Source: Pirellulales bacterium (GTDB taxonomy: Bacteria > Planctomycetota > Planctomycetia > Pirellulales > JADZDJ01). From it: DNA of 64,000 bases. The position numbers and the translations under genes were made by a program. Within the stretch, counting starts at the first letter, position 1. The number at the start of each line of letters is the position of its first letter. Below, one piece after another: positions 16,894 through 25,117 of this stretch. Under the pieces are notes generated by a model. It was not told where the DNA came from, searched no databases, and saw nothing but the letters and a program-made list of their open reading frames with translations. The stretch lies in assembly GCA_035656635.1 (NCBI GenBank), contig DASRSD010000183.1, positions 27,779 through 91,778 on the forward strand, written 5' to 3'.

Positions 16894-16956
16894 GGGGTGG
16901 CCATGCCTGGATTCTGTGTGACTTTATGCCCACACAGAACTGTGGGCATGGCACCC
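16894..16956. repeat. GGGTGCCATGCCCAC-type palindromic element
   Basis: An outer arm GGTGGCCATGCC (near 16896) is inverted in GGGCATGGCACCC (16944-16956), and an inner hairpin ATGCCCACA / TGTGGGCAT (16926-16949) is perfect. TCTGTGTG and CACACAGA add a further inverted pair. From memory this is a common planctomycete interspersed repeat. It ends 5 bp from the stop codon of the molybdopterin-fold gene at 16961, whose C-terminus is abnormal. Confidence 0.65.
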
Positions 16957-16960
16957 GTCT

Positions 16961-17365
16961 TCAAACGCTATTTATGAGGCGGATTTGCGGCACCAGTACA
17001 GCCAGCAGCACGGCTTTGTCAGTCGTGGCCGGGTCGATTTCCAACAGCGCAATGGGAATGCGGTAGCCGTCGGCGGCATCGACCAGGGCCACGCAGGCAG
17101 CCCGATTGCCACGCAGCGATTCGCCAAAGGTTATGCCGGCCGCCTGGAGCAAATCGACCAGCCACACGCCCTCGAACTGCGATTCGACATCGTGTGCTTT
17201 GGCCTTCAGCGTGTGATGCGGCAATTGCGAAATTTGCTTGGCGGTAAACGGATGCGATTGGCCCGATTCGTCGATCACCATAAGTTGTGGCTCAGCAGCG
17301 CAAGCACCGGAAATGAAAATGACCAGGGCGAAAGCGCACGCTGAGGAAGTAATAAATTGGCGCAT
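16961..17365 (-). CDS. secreted molybdopterin-binding-fold protein, C-terminus shortened
   Basis: This 134-residue protein has a signal peptide (FALVIFISGACA, then AEPQ) and the compact fold of small oxidoreductase/molybdopterin-binding (SUOX-like) proteins: LMVIDESGQSHPFTAKQISQLP, FEGVWLVDLLQAAGI, VALVDAADGYRIPIALLEIDPA, DKAVLLA. Relatives continue with a segment rich in Gly/Pro plus LxLVVPGD and a Trp-containing end. Here the sequence runs into VLVPQIRLINSV and stops, 5 bp from a palindromic repeat. I infer loss of about 30 C-terminal residues by rearrangement at the repeat; it may be a decaying gene. No metal-cofactor partner is nearby. Confidence 0.65.
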   Translation of the reverse strand: MRQFITSSACAFALVIFISGACAAEPQLMVIDESGQSHPFTAKQISQLPHHTLKAKAHDVESQFEGVWLVDLLQAAGITFGESLRGNRAACVALVDAADGYRIPIALLEIDPATTDKAVLLAVLVPQIRLINSV

Positions 17366-17416
17366 GGCGGAACACCAGGAAGGGGAAATGGCGAATGGGA
17401 AAATTCGACAAAAACT

Positions 17417-19303
17417 TCAGCGGTTGATGCCGTACTCTTCGATTTTGCGGTACAGCGTGGCCCGGCCAATGCCCAGCAGCTTGGCGGCTTCGGGCACATT
17501 GCCATTGGTGCGTTTCAGGGCTTCGCCGATGAGCCGGCGTTCCCAATGGTCCAAGGCCAGTGTTTCCATTTCGGGCGCGCCGCTTAAATCGTGCAGGCCC
17601 AGGTCGCCGGCTTCAATGCGATTATCGCCCGCCATGACGACGGCGCTATCCAGCACGTTGCGTAACTGGCGGACATTGCCGGGCCAGTTGTATCCCAGGA
17701 GTTTTTGGCGGGCCTCGGGGGAAATTTCCAAATTCGGCCGGCCATGCTGGCGGCGAAAGTGATCGAGAAAATAATTTGCCAACAGGTTAATGTCGCTCCC
17801 CCGATCGCGCAGCGGCGGCACCACCAGCTCGAACACGCTCAGGCGGTAGTACAAATCTTCGCGAAATTTCTTCTGGCGAACGTAAGTTTGCAAATCTTGA
17901 TTAGTGGCGGCGATGATCCGCACATCGGCGGTTACTTCGTGCGAGCTGCCCACGGGCAAAAACGGATGCCCTTCTAAAATTCGCAGCAGCTTGGCTTGCC
18001 CTTCCAGGGTCATTTCGCCCACTTCGTCCAGGAACAGCGTGCCGCTGTCGGCCTGTTGGAAAAAGCCGATGTGGTCGCGGTCGGCGCTGGTGAACGCGCC
18101 GGCTTTGTGGCCGAACAGTTGGCTTTCCATGAGCTCGTGCGGAATGGCGGCGCAGTTCACGCACAGCATGGGGCGATCGGCCCGCGGACTGGCTTTGTGA
18201 ATGGCGCGGGCCACCAGCTCTTTGCCCGACCCGCTTTCGCCGCGCACCAGCACGCTGCCGCCAGCCTTGGCCAGCCGGCCGATTTTGGATTTTAGTTCCC
18301 GCATGCCGGTGGAATCGCCGACGAGCTCGCCGAAGACGGAAGATTTTTCGACGAGCCGCTGATAATCGGTTTCCAGCGCGGTTTGCTTGCGAGCGCGGAT
18401 TAGCGCAATTTCCACAATGTGCGCCAGCGACATGGCAAAATCGAAATCGCCCTGGCGGAAGCGGCCCTGGGCCAAATAGGCGTGAATGGCGCCGAAAGTG
18501 TGTTTCTCTGTGACCAGCGGCACGCACAGGGCGTCAGCGTAATGGCCCAGGCTGTCGGACTGCGGATTGCCGCGCTGCTTGGCGATCCACACCGCGTGAC
18601 GCTGGCGGCAGACCAATTCGGTGAGCGAATCGGAAAGATCGCTGGGCTCACGCGAGCCTTCGGGAATCACCAGCTTGGGCTTGAGCCGGCCTTCGTCGTC
18701 GACCCACAAGAAGCCCACCACGGAAGCTTTGGTTTGAGCCTGCAGCAGTTCCAGCGCGATGCGCACCACTTCGTCCGGCTGCGGGCAACCCAAGAGCTTG
18801 ATGCTGAGTTGATACAGCACCAGCAATTGCTTGGCTTGCTCGAAATCGCGGACGGCGGCCAGGCCCAGCACGCCGGTATCGCTGAGCGATTGAGCAGCGT
18901 CGCGGGCTTCATGCACCGGCGCTTCGCGGACAATAGTGTTGGTGTACGTTTCCAGCGGGGCGGCGACAAATACCGTGGGCGGCTGATCGGCCAGATGAAA
19001 TTCGAATTCGTTAGAACCCACGCGAACGTTGTGTCCTTCGTCCAACACAGCTTCGTCCGTTTTTTGGCCATTCACAAAGGTGCCATTGCGGCTGCCGCAA
19101 TCGCGGACGATCCAACGACCATCGCCATCGAGCAGCACTTCGGAATGCACGCGGGAGCAGAGCGGATCGCCCAAAATAATTTGGCAATCTTCACCACGGC
19201 CCAACCGGGTAACGGTGGAGCGGTCGAGCAGAAAGTGTTCGCCGGCACGGCCGCCAACCGTCATCGTGAAGTAGGCGAATTTTTGAGCAGTGGCGACAGC
19301 CAT
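17417..19303 (-). CDS. FHA-GAF-AAA+-Fis regulator of the sigma-54 activator class
   Basis: This 628-residue protein has a canonical FHA domain (RLGRGEDCQIILGDPLCSRVHSE...GSRNGTFVNG), a GAF-like domain (about 150-310) and an AAA+ domain with Walker A RGESGSGKE, Walker B GTLFLDEVGEM and RIIAATNQDL. A Fis-type helix-turn-helix (NVPEAAKLLGIGRATLYRKI) ends it. This is the enhancer-binding-protein layout that remodels sigma-54 RNA polymerase. The loop that normally reads GAFTGA is GAFTSA here. The FHA domain suggests control by threonine phosphorylation. The start ATG (19303) was chosen just before the FHA domain; the frame is open to 19501 but that part contains direct repeats and no domain. Confidence 0.88.
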   Translation of the reverse strand: MAVATAQKFAYFTMTVGGRAGEHFLLDRSTVTRLGRGEDCQIILGDPLCSRVHSEVLLDGDGRWIVRDCGSRNGTFVNGQKTDEAVLDEGHNVRVGSNEFEFHLADQPPTVFVAAPLETYTNTIVREAPVHEARDAAQSLSDTGVLGLAAVRDFEQAKQLLVLYQLSIKLLGCPQPDEVVRIALELLQAQTKASVVGFLWVDDEGRLKPKLVIPEGSREPSDLSDSLTELVCRQRHAVWIAKQRGNPQSDSLGHYADALCVPLVTEKHTFGAIHAYLAQGRFRQGDFDFAMSLAHIVEIALIRARKQTALETDYQRLVEKSSVFGELVGDSTGMRELKSKIGRLAKAGGSVLVRGESGSGKELVARAIHKASPRADRPMLCVNCAAIPHELMESQLFGHKAGAFTSADRDHIGFFQQADSGTLFLDEVGEMTLEGQAKLLRILEGHPFLPVGSSHEVTADVRIIAATNQDLQTYVRQKKFREDLYYRLSVFELVVPPLRDRGSDINLLANYFLDHFRRQHGRPNLEISPEARQKLLGYNWPGNVRQLRNVLDSAVVMAGDNRIEAGDLGLHDLSGAPEMETLALDHWERRLIGEALKRTNGNVPEAAKLLGIGRATLYRKIEEYGINR

Positions 19304-19444
19304 AGGCGCATGTACAATGATGAATGACGCAACAGAAATTACGACGATTGGGCCAGCAGCCGCGCGAATCTCAGTTCGAGAATTCTCAGTTCGAGATTTC
19401 GGGCAGCCCACGCAAACCTTTAATATACCAGGATTATCGGATTC

Positions 19445-20344
19445 ATGGGATTCCCGCAGACCAGGCAATCTGTGAAAAATGGCCTCCTTTTGGTGGGGCA
19501 TGGAACACGAAATGCGCGGGGGCTCAATGAGTTTTGGACGGTAGCTCGGCAGGTGGCGGAGTTGGCCGACGAATTTGTGGTGGAACCATCCTTTTTAGAG
19601 CTCGCCGAGCCAGCCATTCCTGCGGCAGTGGAGCGATTATTGCAGCAAGGCGTGGAACGGTTAACGGTCGCACCAATATTGCTGTTTGCGGCCGGCCACG
19701 CTAAGCGCGATATACCTGCGGCAGTGGCGGAAGCGGTGCGTGGCCATGATGATAAAGCCGCGACCGGTGGTCGCGCTGCGGCTGAGAACGTGGCAGTGAA
19801 TTACCTCGGCGCGTTGGAATGCCACCCGAAAATTCTGGAGCTTTCGGCGCAGCGGTTCGCAGAAGCAGTGCGCGATAAACCGCACGTGGATGCAGCGGAA
19901 ACCCTGCTGCTGTTGGTAGGCCGCGGCAGTTCGCACGCCGATGCCATTGCCGCCATGCGGAAATTTGCCGCATTACGCAATCCGTACAGCGATGTGGACC
20001 GAGTGGAAACTTGTTTTGTCGCCGTGGCCCAACCGACGCTGGAAGAAGGGTTGAGTTTGGCGGCGCACAGCGGCTATCGGCGGATTGTCGTGCAGCCGCA
20101 TTTATTGTTCACCGGCGAGGTGTTGGAGCAAATTGCGGAAGAAGTGGCCCGGGTGCAGGAAGCCGGAAACAATGTTCAGACGTATAAAGCCGCGACCGTT
20201 GGTCGCGCTGGAGCAGAACTGGAGCGAGCATCGAGCATGGGGGGGCCGCGCGATCAAGAATGGATCATCGCGCACCCTTTGGGGCCATCGCCGCTGGTGG
20301 CCGAGGCCATGGTGGAAATTGTCCGGTCGGCGAGGCATTTATGA
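19445..20344 (+). CDS. CbiX/SirB-type sirohydrochlorin chelatase
   Basis: This 299-residue protein has two chelatase halves. The first contains GLLLVGHGTRNARG (metal-binding His) and VEPSFLELAEPAIPAAVERLL with RLTVAPILLFAAGHAKRDIP; the second has LLLLVGRGSSHADA, DVDRVETCFVAVAQPTL and RIVVQPHLLFTGEVL. Such enzymes insert cobalt or iron (or nickel) into sirohydrochlorin for cobalamin, siroheme or F430 synthesis. Two extra segments, KAATGGRA and KAATVGRA, are encoded by in-frame copies of the 26-bp palindromic repeat described separately; both lie in loops between conserved blocks, so the enzyme may still work. The metal cannot be assigned. Confidence 0.85.
   Translation: MGFPQTRQSVKNGLLLVGHGTRNARGLNEFWTVARQVAELADEFVVEPSFLELAEPAIPAAVERLLQQGVERLTVAPILLFAAGHAKRDIPAAVAEAVRGHDDKAATGGRAAAENVAVNYLGALECHPKILELSAQRFAEAVRDKPHVDAAETLLLLVGRGSSHADAIAAMRKFAALRNPYSDVDRVETCFVAVAQPTLEEGLSLAAHSGYRRIVVQPHLLFTGEVLEQIAEEVARVQEAGNNVQTYKAATVGRAGAELERASSMGGPRDQEWIIAHPLGPSPLVAEAMVEIVRSARHL
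19751..19776 (+). repeat. 26-bp palindromic repeat, copy 1 (in frame in cbiX-like gene)
   Basis: A core of CGCGACC, 3-nt loop GGT, GGTCGCG is preceded by ATAAAGC and followed by C. It is read in frame as D-K-A-A-T-G-G-R-A. Four further copies lie at 20183, 38777, 38831 (inverted) and 40655. Confidence 0.85.
20183..20208 (+). repeat. 26-bp palindromic repeat, copy 2 (in frame in cbiX-like gene)
   Basis: Same element as copy 1 with loop GTT: TATAAAGC then CGCGACC/GGTCGCG. It is in the same reading frame as copy 1 and encodes Y-K-A-A-T-V-G-R-A, so two independent insertions in one gene preserve the same phase. Confidence 0.85.
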
Positions 20345-20837
20345 GACGCAACCGCACCAGCAGCGTTTATATAAGGAGCGCGTGCCTGCGCGCTGGCCGC
20401 AAAAATCGGCATCGGCGGCCAAAACGTACCACTGCCCCGGCGCTCGAATTGATAAAAAGCGGTACTCGAATCGATGAAAAATGCCCAAACCGCAAGCGAC
20501 CTCAAGGGTTCTGGCTTGCGTAACACACTCAGGTTTTCGATATTGCGTCGCGGAACTCGACCCAGTAATATCGGTTTAAGTCGTTAGATGTTTTGAACTT
20601 AGTAATACTTGCCGGTGGTTCCGGGCCGGTTCAGCATAAAGGATTTTCCCGCATTGGCGGGGGCCGCTCTCCTCTGCAATCTGGCAGGTTTCTTGGCATC
20701 ATTCTTGCCAAGCCATGGTTGTTGCCTGAGGCGGACGGACATCTCCGGTATAATTCTCGGTAAGGTTTACTTAAAGTTCCTGGATTTACATTCTTCTGAA
20801 CTCACTGTGTTTCTGAATTCAATTCGTGGGAGATGAC
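20345..20837. other. intergenic region upstream of the tail-specific protease gene
   Basis: No credible gene. It contains a GCGCG hairpin near 20378-20395, a CGATATT/AATATCG inverted pair near 20538-20574, and a perfect TATAAT at 20749-20754 that may be a -10 element for the protease gene; no matching -35 box was found at the usual spacing. Confidence 0.45.
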
Positions 20838-23027
20838 ATGAATCGCGCGACATACCGTTGGAACAACTACCGGCGTTTGCTGTGGACGGGCTTGGCGGCG
20901 GGGCTAATCGTATGGGCCGGCGCGGTAATTGTCCGCGCAGCAACGGGCCCGGCGCCGCAAGCGCTGGATCGGCAAATTTCGCGGACCGTAACGCGGCTGT
21001 TGATTGATGAGAACTTCACCAAGCAGCCGCTGAACGAGGACATGTCGCACCGCGCGTTCAATACGTTTTTGAAAACGCTGGACCCCATGAAGGTGTATTT
21101 CACCCAGGCCGACGTGGACGAGTTTTCCAAATACAAAGACACGATGGCCGACATGATTAAGAAGGGGGATGTCACCCTGGCGTACAGCATGTTCAATCGG
21201 TTTTTGCAGCGCGTCGATCAGCGGCTGCTATTGGTGGACGAATTGTTGTCGCAGCCGATGGATTTTAGCGTTGACGAAGACCTGAAGACCGACCCCAAGC
21301 AACTCGACTATGCGAAAAACGACGCCGAAATTCGCGATCGGTGGCGCAAGCGGCTGAAGTACGATTTGCTCGCCAAAAAGGCCGATAAGGTGGCCGATCA
21401 GGAAGCGCACGACAAAGTGGAGCGGCGCTATCACAGCTTCGCCAAGCGCATGCATCAAACCACGAGCGACGAATTGCTGGAGCGATTCTTGACCGCGCTG
21501 ACGACCAGCTTCGATCCACATACCGATTACATGTCGGCCAAGACCTTGGAAAACTTCGACATCAACATGAGCTTGAAGTTGGAGGGCATTGGCGCGGCGC
21601 TGGAATATGAGCTGGAGGAAGGTTGCACCAAAGTCAGCCGGCTAATTCCCGGCGGCCCGGCGGAAAAAGACAACCGCTTGAAGCCTGAAGATCGCGTGCT
21701 GGCCGTGGGCCAGGGCGTCGATGGGGCGCTGGTGGACGTGGCCGACATGAGCTTGAACGACGTGGTCGATTTAATTCGCGGCAAGGCCGGCACCATGGTT
21801 CGCCTGCAAGTGCAAGCGGCCACCGGCGGCGATCCGCACATCATTGACATCACCCGGGCCAGCATCGAACTGAAAGATGAAGAAGCTCGGGCGGAAATTT
21901 TCCACACCGAGCCGGCCAAGGCCGATCAGCCGAAAATGACCACCGAGGAAATGGTCAAATCGACCATTATCGAAAGCGATGCCCACAAACCCAACGGGCA
22001 ACCGTACAAGATTGGCGTCATCGATTTGCCCAGCTTCTACATGGATATGAAGGGGGCGAAGTTGGGATTAAGCGATTATCGCAGCACCACCCGCGACACG
22101 CAGAAAATTTTGGAAGACTTCAATTCCAAGGGTGTGGATGCGGTGGTGTTAGACCTGCGCCGCAACGGCGGCGGCTCCTTGGTGGAAGCCGTGAGCCTGA
22201 CGGGGCTGTTCATCGACGAAGGGCCCGTCGTGCAGGTGAAAGACTCCAACGGCCGCGTGCAGCATTATGACGATAACGACAAGGGCGTGGCCTGGGCCGG
22301 CCCGCTGGTGGTGTTGCAAAGCAAGTTCAGCGCCAGCGCCAGCGAAATTTTTGCCGGCGCCATTCAGGATTACGGCCGGGGCATTATCGTGGGAGACAAA
22401 ACCTCGCATGGCAAAGGCACGGTACAAAGCCTGCTCGATGTGAGCGGTCCGTTCTTCGGGAACATGCCCAACGCGCCGCAATTGGGCGCTTTGAAAGTTA
22501 CCATACAGCAGTTTTATCGTCCCGATGGCGATAGCACGCAAAATCGGGGAGTCGTTTCCGATATTGAGCTGCCGTCCTTGACTACGCACTTTGACGTAGG
22601 CGAATCCGATTTGGATTACGCGCTCAAGTTCGACCATATCGACCCGGCCGAGTACACCAAGGTCAACATGGTCGATAAAATTTTGGTCGACGAATTGAAA
22701 AATCGCTCCGCCAAGCGAACTGCCGATTCGGAAGATTTCCAAAAGCTCGATAAGAAAATCGGGCACTATGTCGAGCAGAAGGACCGCAAAACGGTGCCGC
22801 TGAACCAGGACAAATTCCTCACCGAGCGAGCCGAGCTCAATACCGAGCAGGAAGAGGAAAAGCAATTCGAGCAGCTCGACGATCCGAACCGCCCGGTGGT
22901 GAAGCGAGACTTTTACTTCAATGAAGTGTTAAACATCACGCTGGATTATTTGCAGTTGGGCAAAAAGCTGGCGGCGGCCGATCGCGTAACCACCAGCGGC
23001 CACCGCACCATTTCGCTCGGGCAGTAG
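20838..23027 (+). CDS. tail-specific protease (Prc/CtpA family, S41)
   Basis: This 729-residue exported protease has an N-terminal membrane/signal segment (WTGLAAGLIVWAGAVIV), a long helical Tsp N-terminal domain containing DEDLKTDPKQLDYAKND, a PDZ domain (VSRLIPGGPAEKDNRLKPEDRVLAVGQG), and an S41 domain with the Ser/Lys dyad at Ser500 in SASASEIFAG and Lys526 in SHGKGTVQ. A Prc-like C-terminal region (VPLNQDKFLTERAELNTEQE) follows. Prc degrades periplasmic proteins from the C-terminus and trims lipoproteins and penicillin-binding proteins. ATG 20838 has GGGAG 6 nt upstream; a GTG at 20826 overlaps that site. A terminator follows at 23113. Confidence 0.92.
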   Translation: MNRATYRWNNYRRLLWTGLAAGLIVWAGAVIVRAATGPAPQALDRQISRTVTRLLIDENFTKQPLNEDMSHRAFNTFLKTLDPMKVYFTQADVDEFSKYKDTMADMIKKGDVTLAYSMFNRFLQRVDQRLLLVDELLSQPMDFSVDEDLKTDPKQLDYAKNDAEIRDRWRKRLKYDLLAKKADKVADQEAHDKVERRYHSFAKRMHQTTSDELLERFLTALTTSFDPHTDYMSAKTLENFDINMSLKLEGIGAALEYELEEGCTKVSRLIPGGPAEKDNRLKPEDRVLAVGQGVDGALVDVADMSLNDVVDLIRGKAGTMVRLQVQAATGGDPHIIDITRASIELKDEEARAEIFHTEPAKADQPKMTTEEMVKSTIIESDAHKPNGQPYKIGVIDLPSFYMDMKGAKLGLSDYRSTTRDTQKILEDFNSKGVDAVVLDLRRNGGGSLVEAVSLTGLFIDEGPVVQVKDSNGRVQHYDDNDKGVAWAGPLVVLQSKFSASASEIFAGAIQDYGRGIIVGDKTSHGKGTVQSLLDVSGPFFGNMPNAPQLGALKVTIQQFYRPDGDSTQNRGVVSDIELPSLTTHFDVGESDLDYALKFDHIDPAEYTKVNMVDKILVDELKNRSAKRTADSEDFQKLDKKIGHYVEQKDRKTVPLNQDKFLTERAELNTEQEEEKQFEQLDDPNRPVVKRDFYFNEVLNITLDYLQLGKKLAAADRVTTSGHRTISLGQ

Positions 23028-23112
23028 CATTTGGATAACGCCTTTTTGCCAAACCGACGAACGTTGTAGCTGAGGGCGGCGGCAAGTTCTCGCAAACGTT
23101 AAAGTTTTCCAA

Positions 23113-23137
23113 CCCCCGACGGCAGTCGGGGGTTTTT
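23113..23137 (+). terminator. intrinsic terminator after the tail-specific protease gene
   Basis: CCCCCGAC (23113-23120), loop GGCA and GTCGGGGG (23125-23132) are followed by TTTTT. It lies 86 bp after the protease stop codon and before the 32-residue basic protein gene. Confidence 0.88.
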
Positions 23138-23294
23138 ACTGCGCCGCGCAGCATGCAGGCGCGCAGGGTGGCAATACCGCCGGCGCGCGGTGGTTTCGTC
23201 CGCTTCACACGGCGTGGGGAAGATGGTAATTTGGAGGCGTCGGGCTGCGTTTTGTGCCCGGTTCCCAAATGAATCTATTAGGAGCAAGCGACGC

Positions 23295-23393
23295 ATGGCT
23301 AAGCCACATCGAAATTTGAAGAAAGCCAACCACGGGGCCCGGCCCGCCAATAGCAAGGCCCGGCGGATGAAACGGAAGCACATTCGGACCTAA
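23295..23393 (+). CDS. 32-residue basic protein, bL37-like candidate
   Basis: The frame ATG 23295 to TAA encodes 32 residues, starting MAKPHRNLKKANHGARPANS and ending in a Lys/Arg-rich MKRKHIRT. AGGAG lies about 10 nt upstream. The block KKANHGARPAN strongly resembles the KANHGKRPN block of the very short actinobacterial large-subunit protein bL37 (recalled, not searched). Size, charge and the ANHGxRP block suggest a ribosome-associated role, but this is inference. It is flanked by a terminator upstream and the FabZ-like gene downstream, so it seems to have its own transcript or be the first gene of that unit. Confidence 0.7.
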   Translation: MAKPHRNLKKANHGARPANSKARRMKRKHIRT

Positions 23394-23536
23394 CGGGCGG
23401 ACGGCGAAGGAATTTCTAAGCTCGACTTTCGATGCGTGGCGCCGGTACGAATGGGCTCGTCATTCGAATTTGGAATTGGGAGCTTGATTCGCCATTCGAG
23501 CATCGGCAGTCGTCACTTCCCACAGGGAGTTGCTGC

Positions 23537-24058
23537 GTGTCTGGCAAAGAGTTGATCCTCGATCCCGCCGAATTCGACACTCATCAAGTCGTGGCCGATT
23601 TGGACGAAATTCGCCGTTATAATTTGCAACGGTTCGAAATGGAGCAACTCTCCGCCATCTGCCACTGCGATACGCAGCGGCAAATTTGCGTGGGCTACAA
23701 AGATGTTACGCTCAACGAGTTTTGGGTGCGGGGGCATATGCCCAATGCGCCGCTCATGCCGGGCGTAATCATTTGCGAAGTGGCCGCGCAATTGTCCAGT
23801 TACTTCGTGCAGAAGTACGATTTGCTCGGCGCCAAAGTGGTGGGCTTTGGCGGGCTGGAAGATGTCAAATTCCGTGGCGGCGTGGTGCCGGGCGATCGGC
23901 TGGTGATGATCGTGCAACTGCTGAAAGTTCGCCGCGGCGCCATGATTGTTTGCCGCTTTCAAGGGTTTGTGAAGGACGCCATGGTGGTGGAGGGCCGGCT
24001 CAAAGGCATTCCGCTGCCGCTCGATTTGGCAGCCCTGGGCTTCAGTGCGCCCTCGTAA
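23537..24058 (+). CDS. FabZ-like beta-hydroxyacyl-ACP dehydratase
   Basis: This 173-residue hot-dog-fold protein carries GHMPNAPLMPGVIICEVAAQL, matching FabZ's H(x8)PGV...E catalytic region: His in VRGHMP and Glu in ICEVAAQ. VGFGGLEDVKFRGGVVPGDRL is the second conserved block. FabZ dehydrates 3-hydroxyacyl-ACP in fatty acid synthesis. It has about 30 extra N-terminal residues (ILDPAEFDTHQVVADLDEI) compared with E. coli FabZ, so it may be a paralogue with another acyl substrate. The GTG at 23537 has GGGAG 8 nt upstream; a TTG at 23531 is in frame. Confidence 0.82.
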   Translation: MSGKELILDPAEFDTHQVVADLDEIRRYNLQRFEMEQLSAICHCDTQRQICVGYKDVTLNEFWVRGHMPNAPLMPGVIICEVAAQLSSYFVQKYDLLGAKVVGFGGLEDVKFRGGVVPGDRLVMIVQLLKVRRGAMIVCRFQGFVKDAMVVEGRLKGIPLPLDLAALGFSAPS

Positions 24059-24174
24059 TGGCGCCGCCTGCCTTCAGAACCAGCGAAAAAAATCGCAATC
24101 TTTCTGCAGTTGCCGGTATAAAATGGAGCGGCGGTGTGTGTTGTTCGTAAATTGATCTTCGCTGCAGCCACTGC

Positions 24175-25050
24175 ATGTTTCCCTTTGCCGACACCGTTCC
24201 AACCAAGCGCTGGGAAGTCGTCACGTTCATCATCGTGGCGCTGAATGTGGTTTCGCTGTTGTGGTTTCAAAGCTTGTCGCCGGCTCAGCAGGAATCCATC
24301 ACCGCCCAATGGGGCTTCGTGCCGGCCCGCATTGCGCAGCTTTCCGATCCGCACAAAATTGTCGAAGTGCAAGTTGGCCAGCAGCAGCAAGTGCAGGGGC
24401 CGTTTGTCATTGTGCTGCCGGTCGTCATGCGGTTGCCTGCCGACGCGCGGCAAATTGTGTTGTCGGCCTTCACCTGCATGTTTTTGCACGGCGGCTGGTG
24501 GCATTTGATCGGCAACATGTGGTACTTGCTGATCTTCGGAAACAACATTGAAGATAAGCTTGGGCATTTACTGTACGCCGTGTTTTATTTGCTCGGCGGA
24601 TTAGCGGCCACGGCCGTGCATTGGGCGATGGATCCTGCCAGCGCCACGCCCATCGTCGGCGCCAGCGGGGCCATTGCCGCCGTGCTGGGCGCCTTTGTGG
24701 TTACTTTTCCGCATGCGAAAATCAAATCGCTGGTGTTCTTGCTGATGTTTGTTACCGTGATTGAGCTGCCGGCCTACATGTTCCTGGTGTTCTGGTTTGG
24801 CGCGCAGCTATTCAGCGGCCTGGGAGCGCTGGGCGGCCAAATCAACGGCGGCGTGGCCTGGTGGGCCCATGTGGGCGGATTTATTTTCGGCGCGGCCACC
24901 ATGCCGCTGTTTTCGCTGATTGCGCCGGCAGAGCCAGCCGAAATTTTGGACGCCGACGAGCAGTGGAATCGCCAGCACGGCTTCGCCTCGCCTCCCCGGC
25001 CAGCTCCGCCACAAACCGCTGACCGGCATTGGCCCGAGGGATGGCGGTAA
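24175..25050 (+). CDS. rhomboid-family intramembrane serine protease
   Basis: This 291-residue polytopic protein has the rhomboid hallmarks: FLHGGWWHLIGNMWYLLIFG (HxxxN motif), GASGAIAAVLGA with nucleophile Ser164, and His232 in WWAHVGGFIFG. About six membrane helices are visible. Rhomboids cleave transmembrane helices within the bilayer. A soluble loop of about 60 residues between helices 1 and 2 (QESITAQWGFVPARIAQLSD) and a Pro-rich cytoplasmic tail flank the core. No substrate is suggested by context. The ATG is 116 bp after the FabZ-like gene on the same strand. Confidence 0.9.
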   Translation: MFPFADTVPTKRWEVVTFIIVALNVVSLLWFQSLSPAQQESITAQWGFVPARIAQLSDPHKIVEVQVGQQQQVQGPFVIVLPVVMRLPADARQIVLSAFTCMFLHGGWWHLIGNMWYLLIFGNNIEDKLGHLLYAVFYLLGGLAATAVHWAMDPASATPIVGASGAIAAVLGAFVVTFPHAKIKSLVFLLMFVTVIELPAYMFLVFWFGAQLFSGLGALGGQINGGVAWWAHVGGFIFGAATMPLFSLIAPAEPAEILDADEQWNRQHGFASPPRPAPPQTADRHWPEGWR

Positions 25051-25117
25051 ATGGGTGCTGGGTCAACGCCAATCGGGCGTTAGCCATTCGGAACTGACAT
25101 TCGCTATTTTTATTTTC

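Noticed and set aside
20609..20836. A 75-codon frame upstream of the tail-specific protease
   Set aside because: It begins with TTG, has no ribosome site, overlaps the likely promoter and leader, and shows no family pattern.
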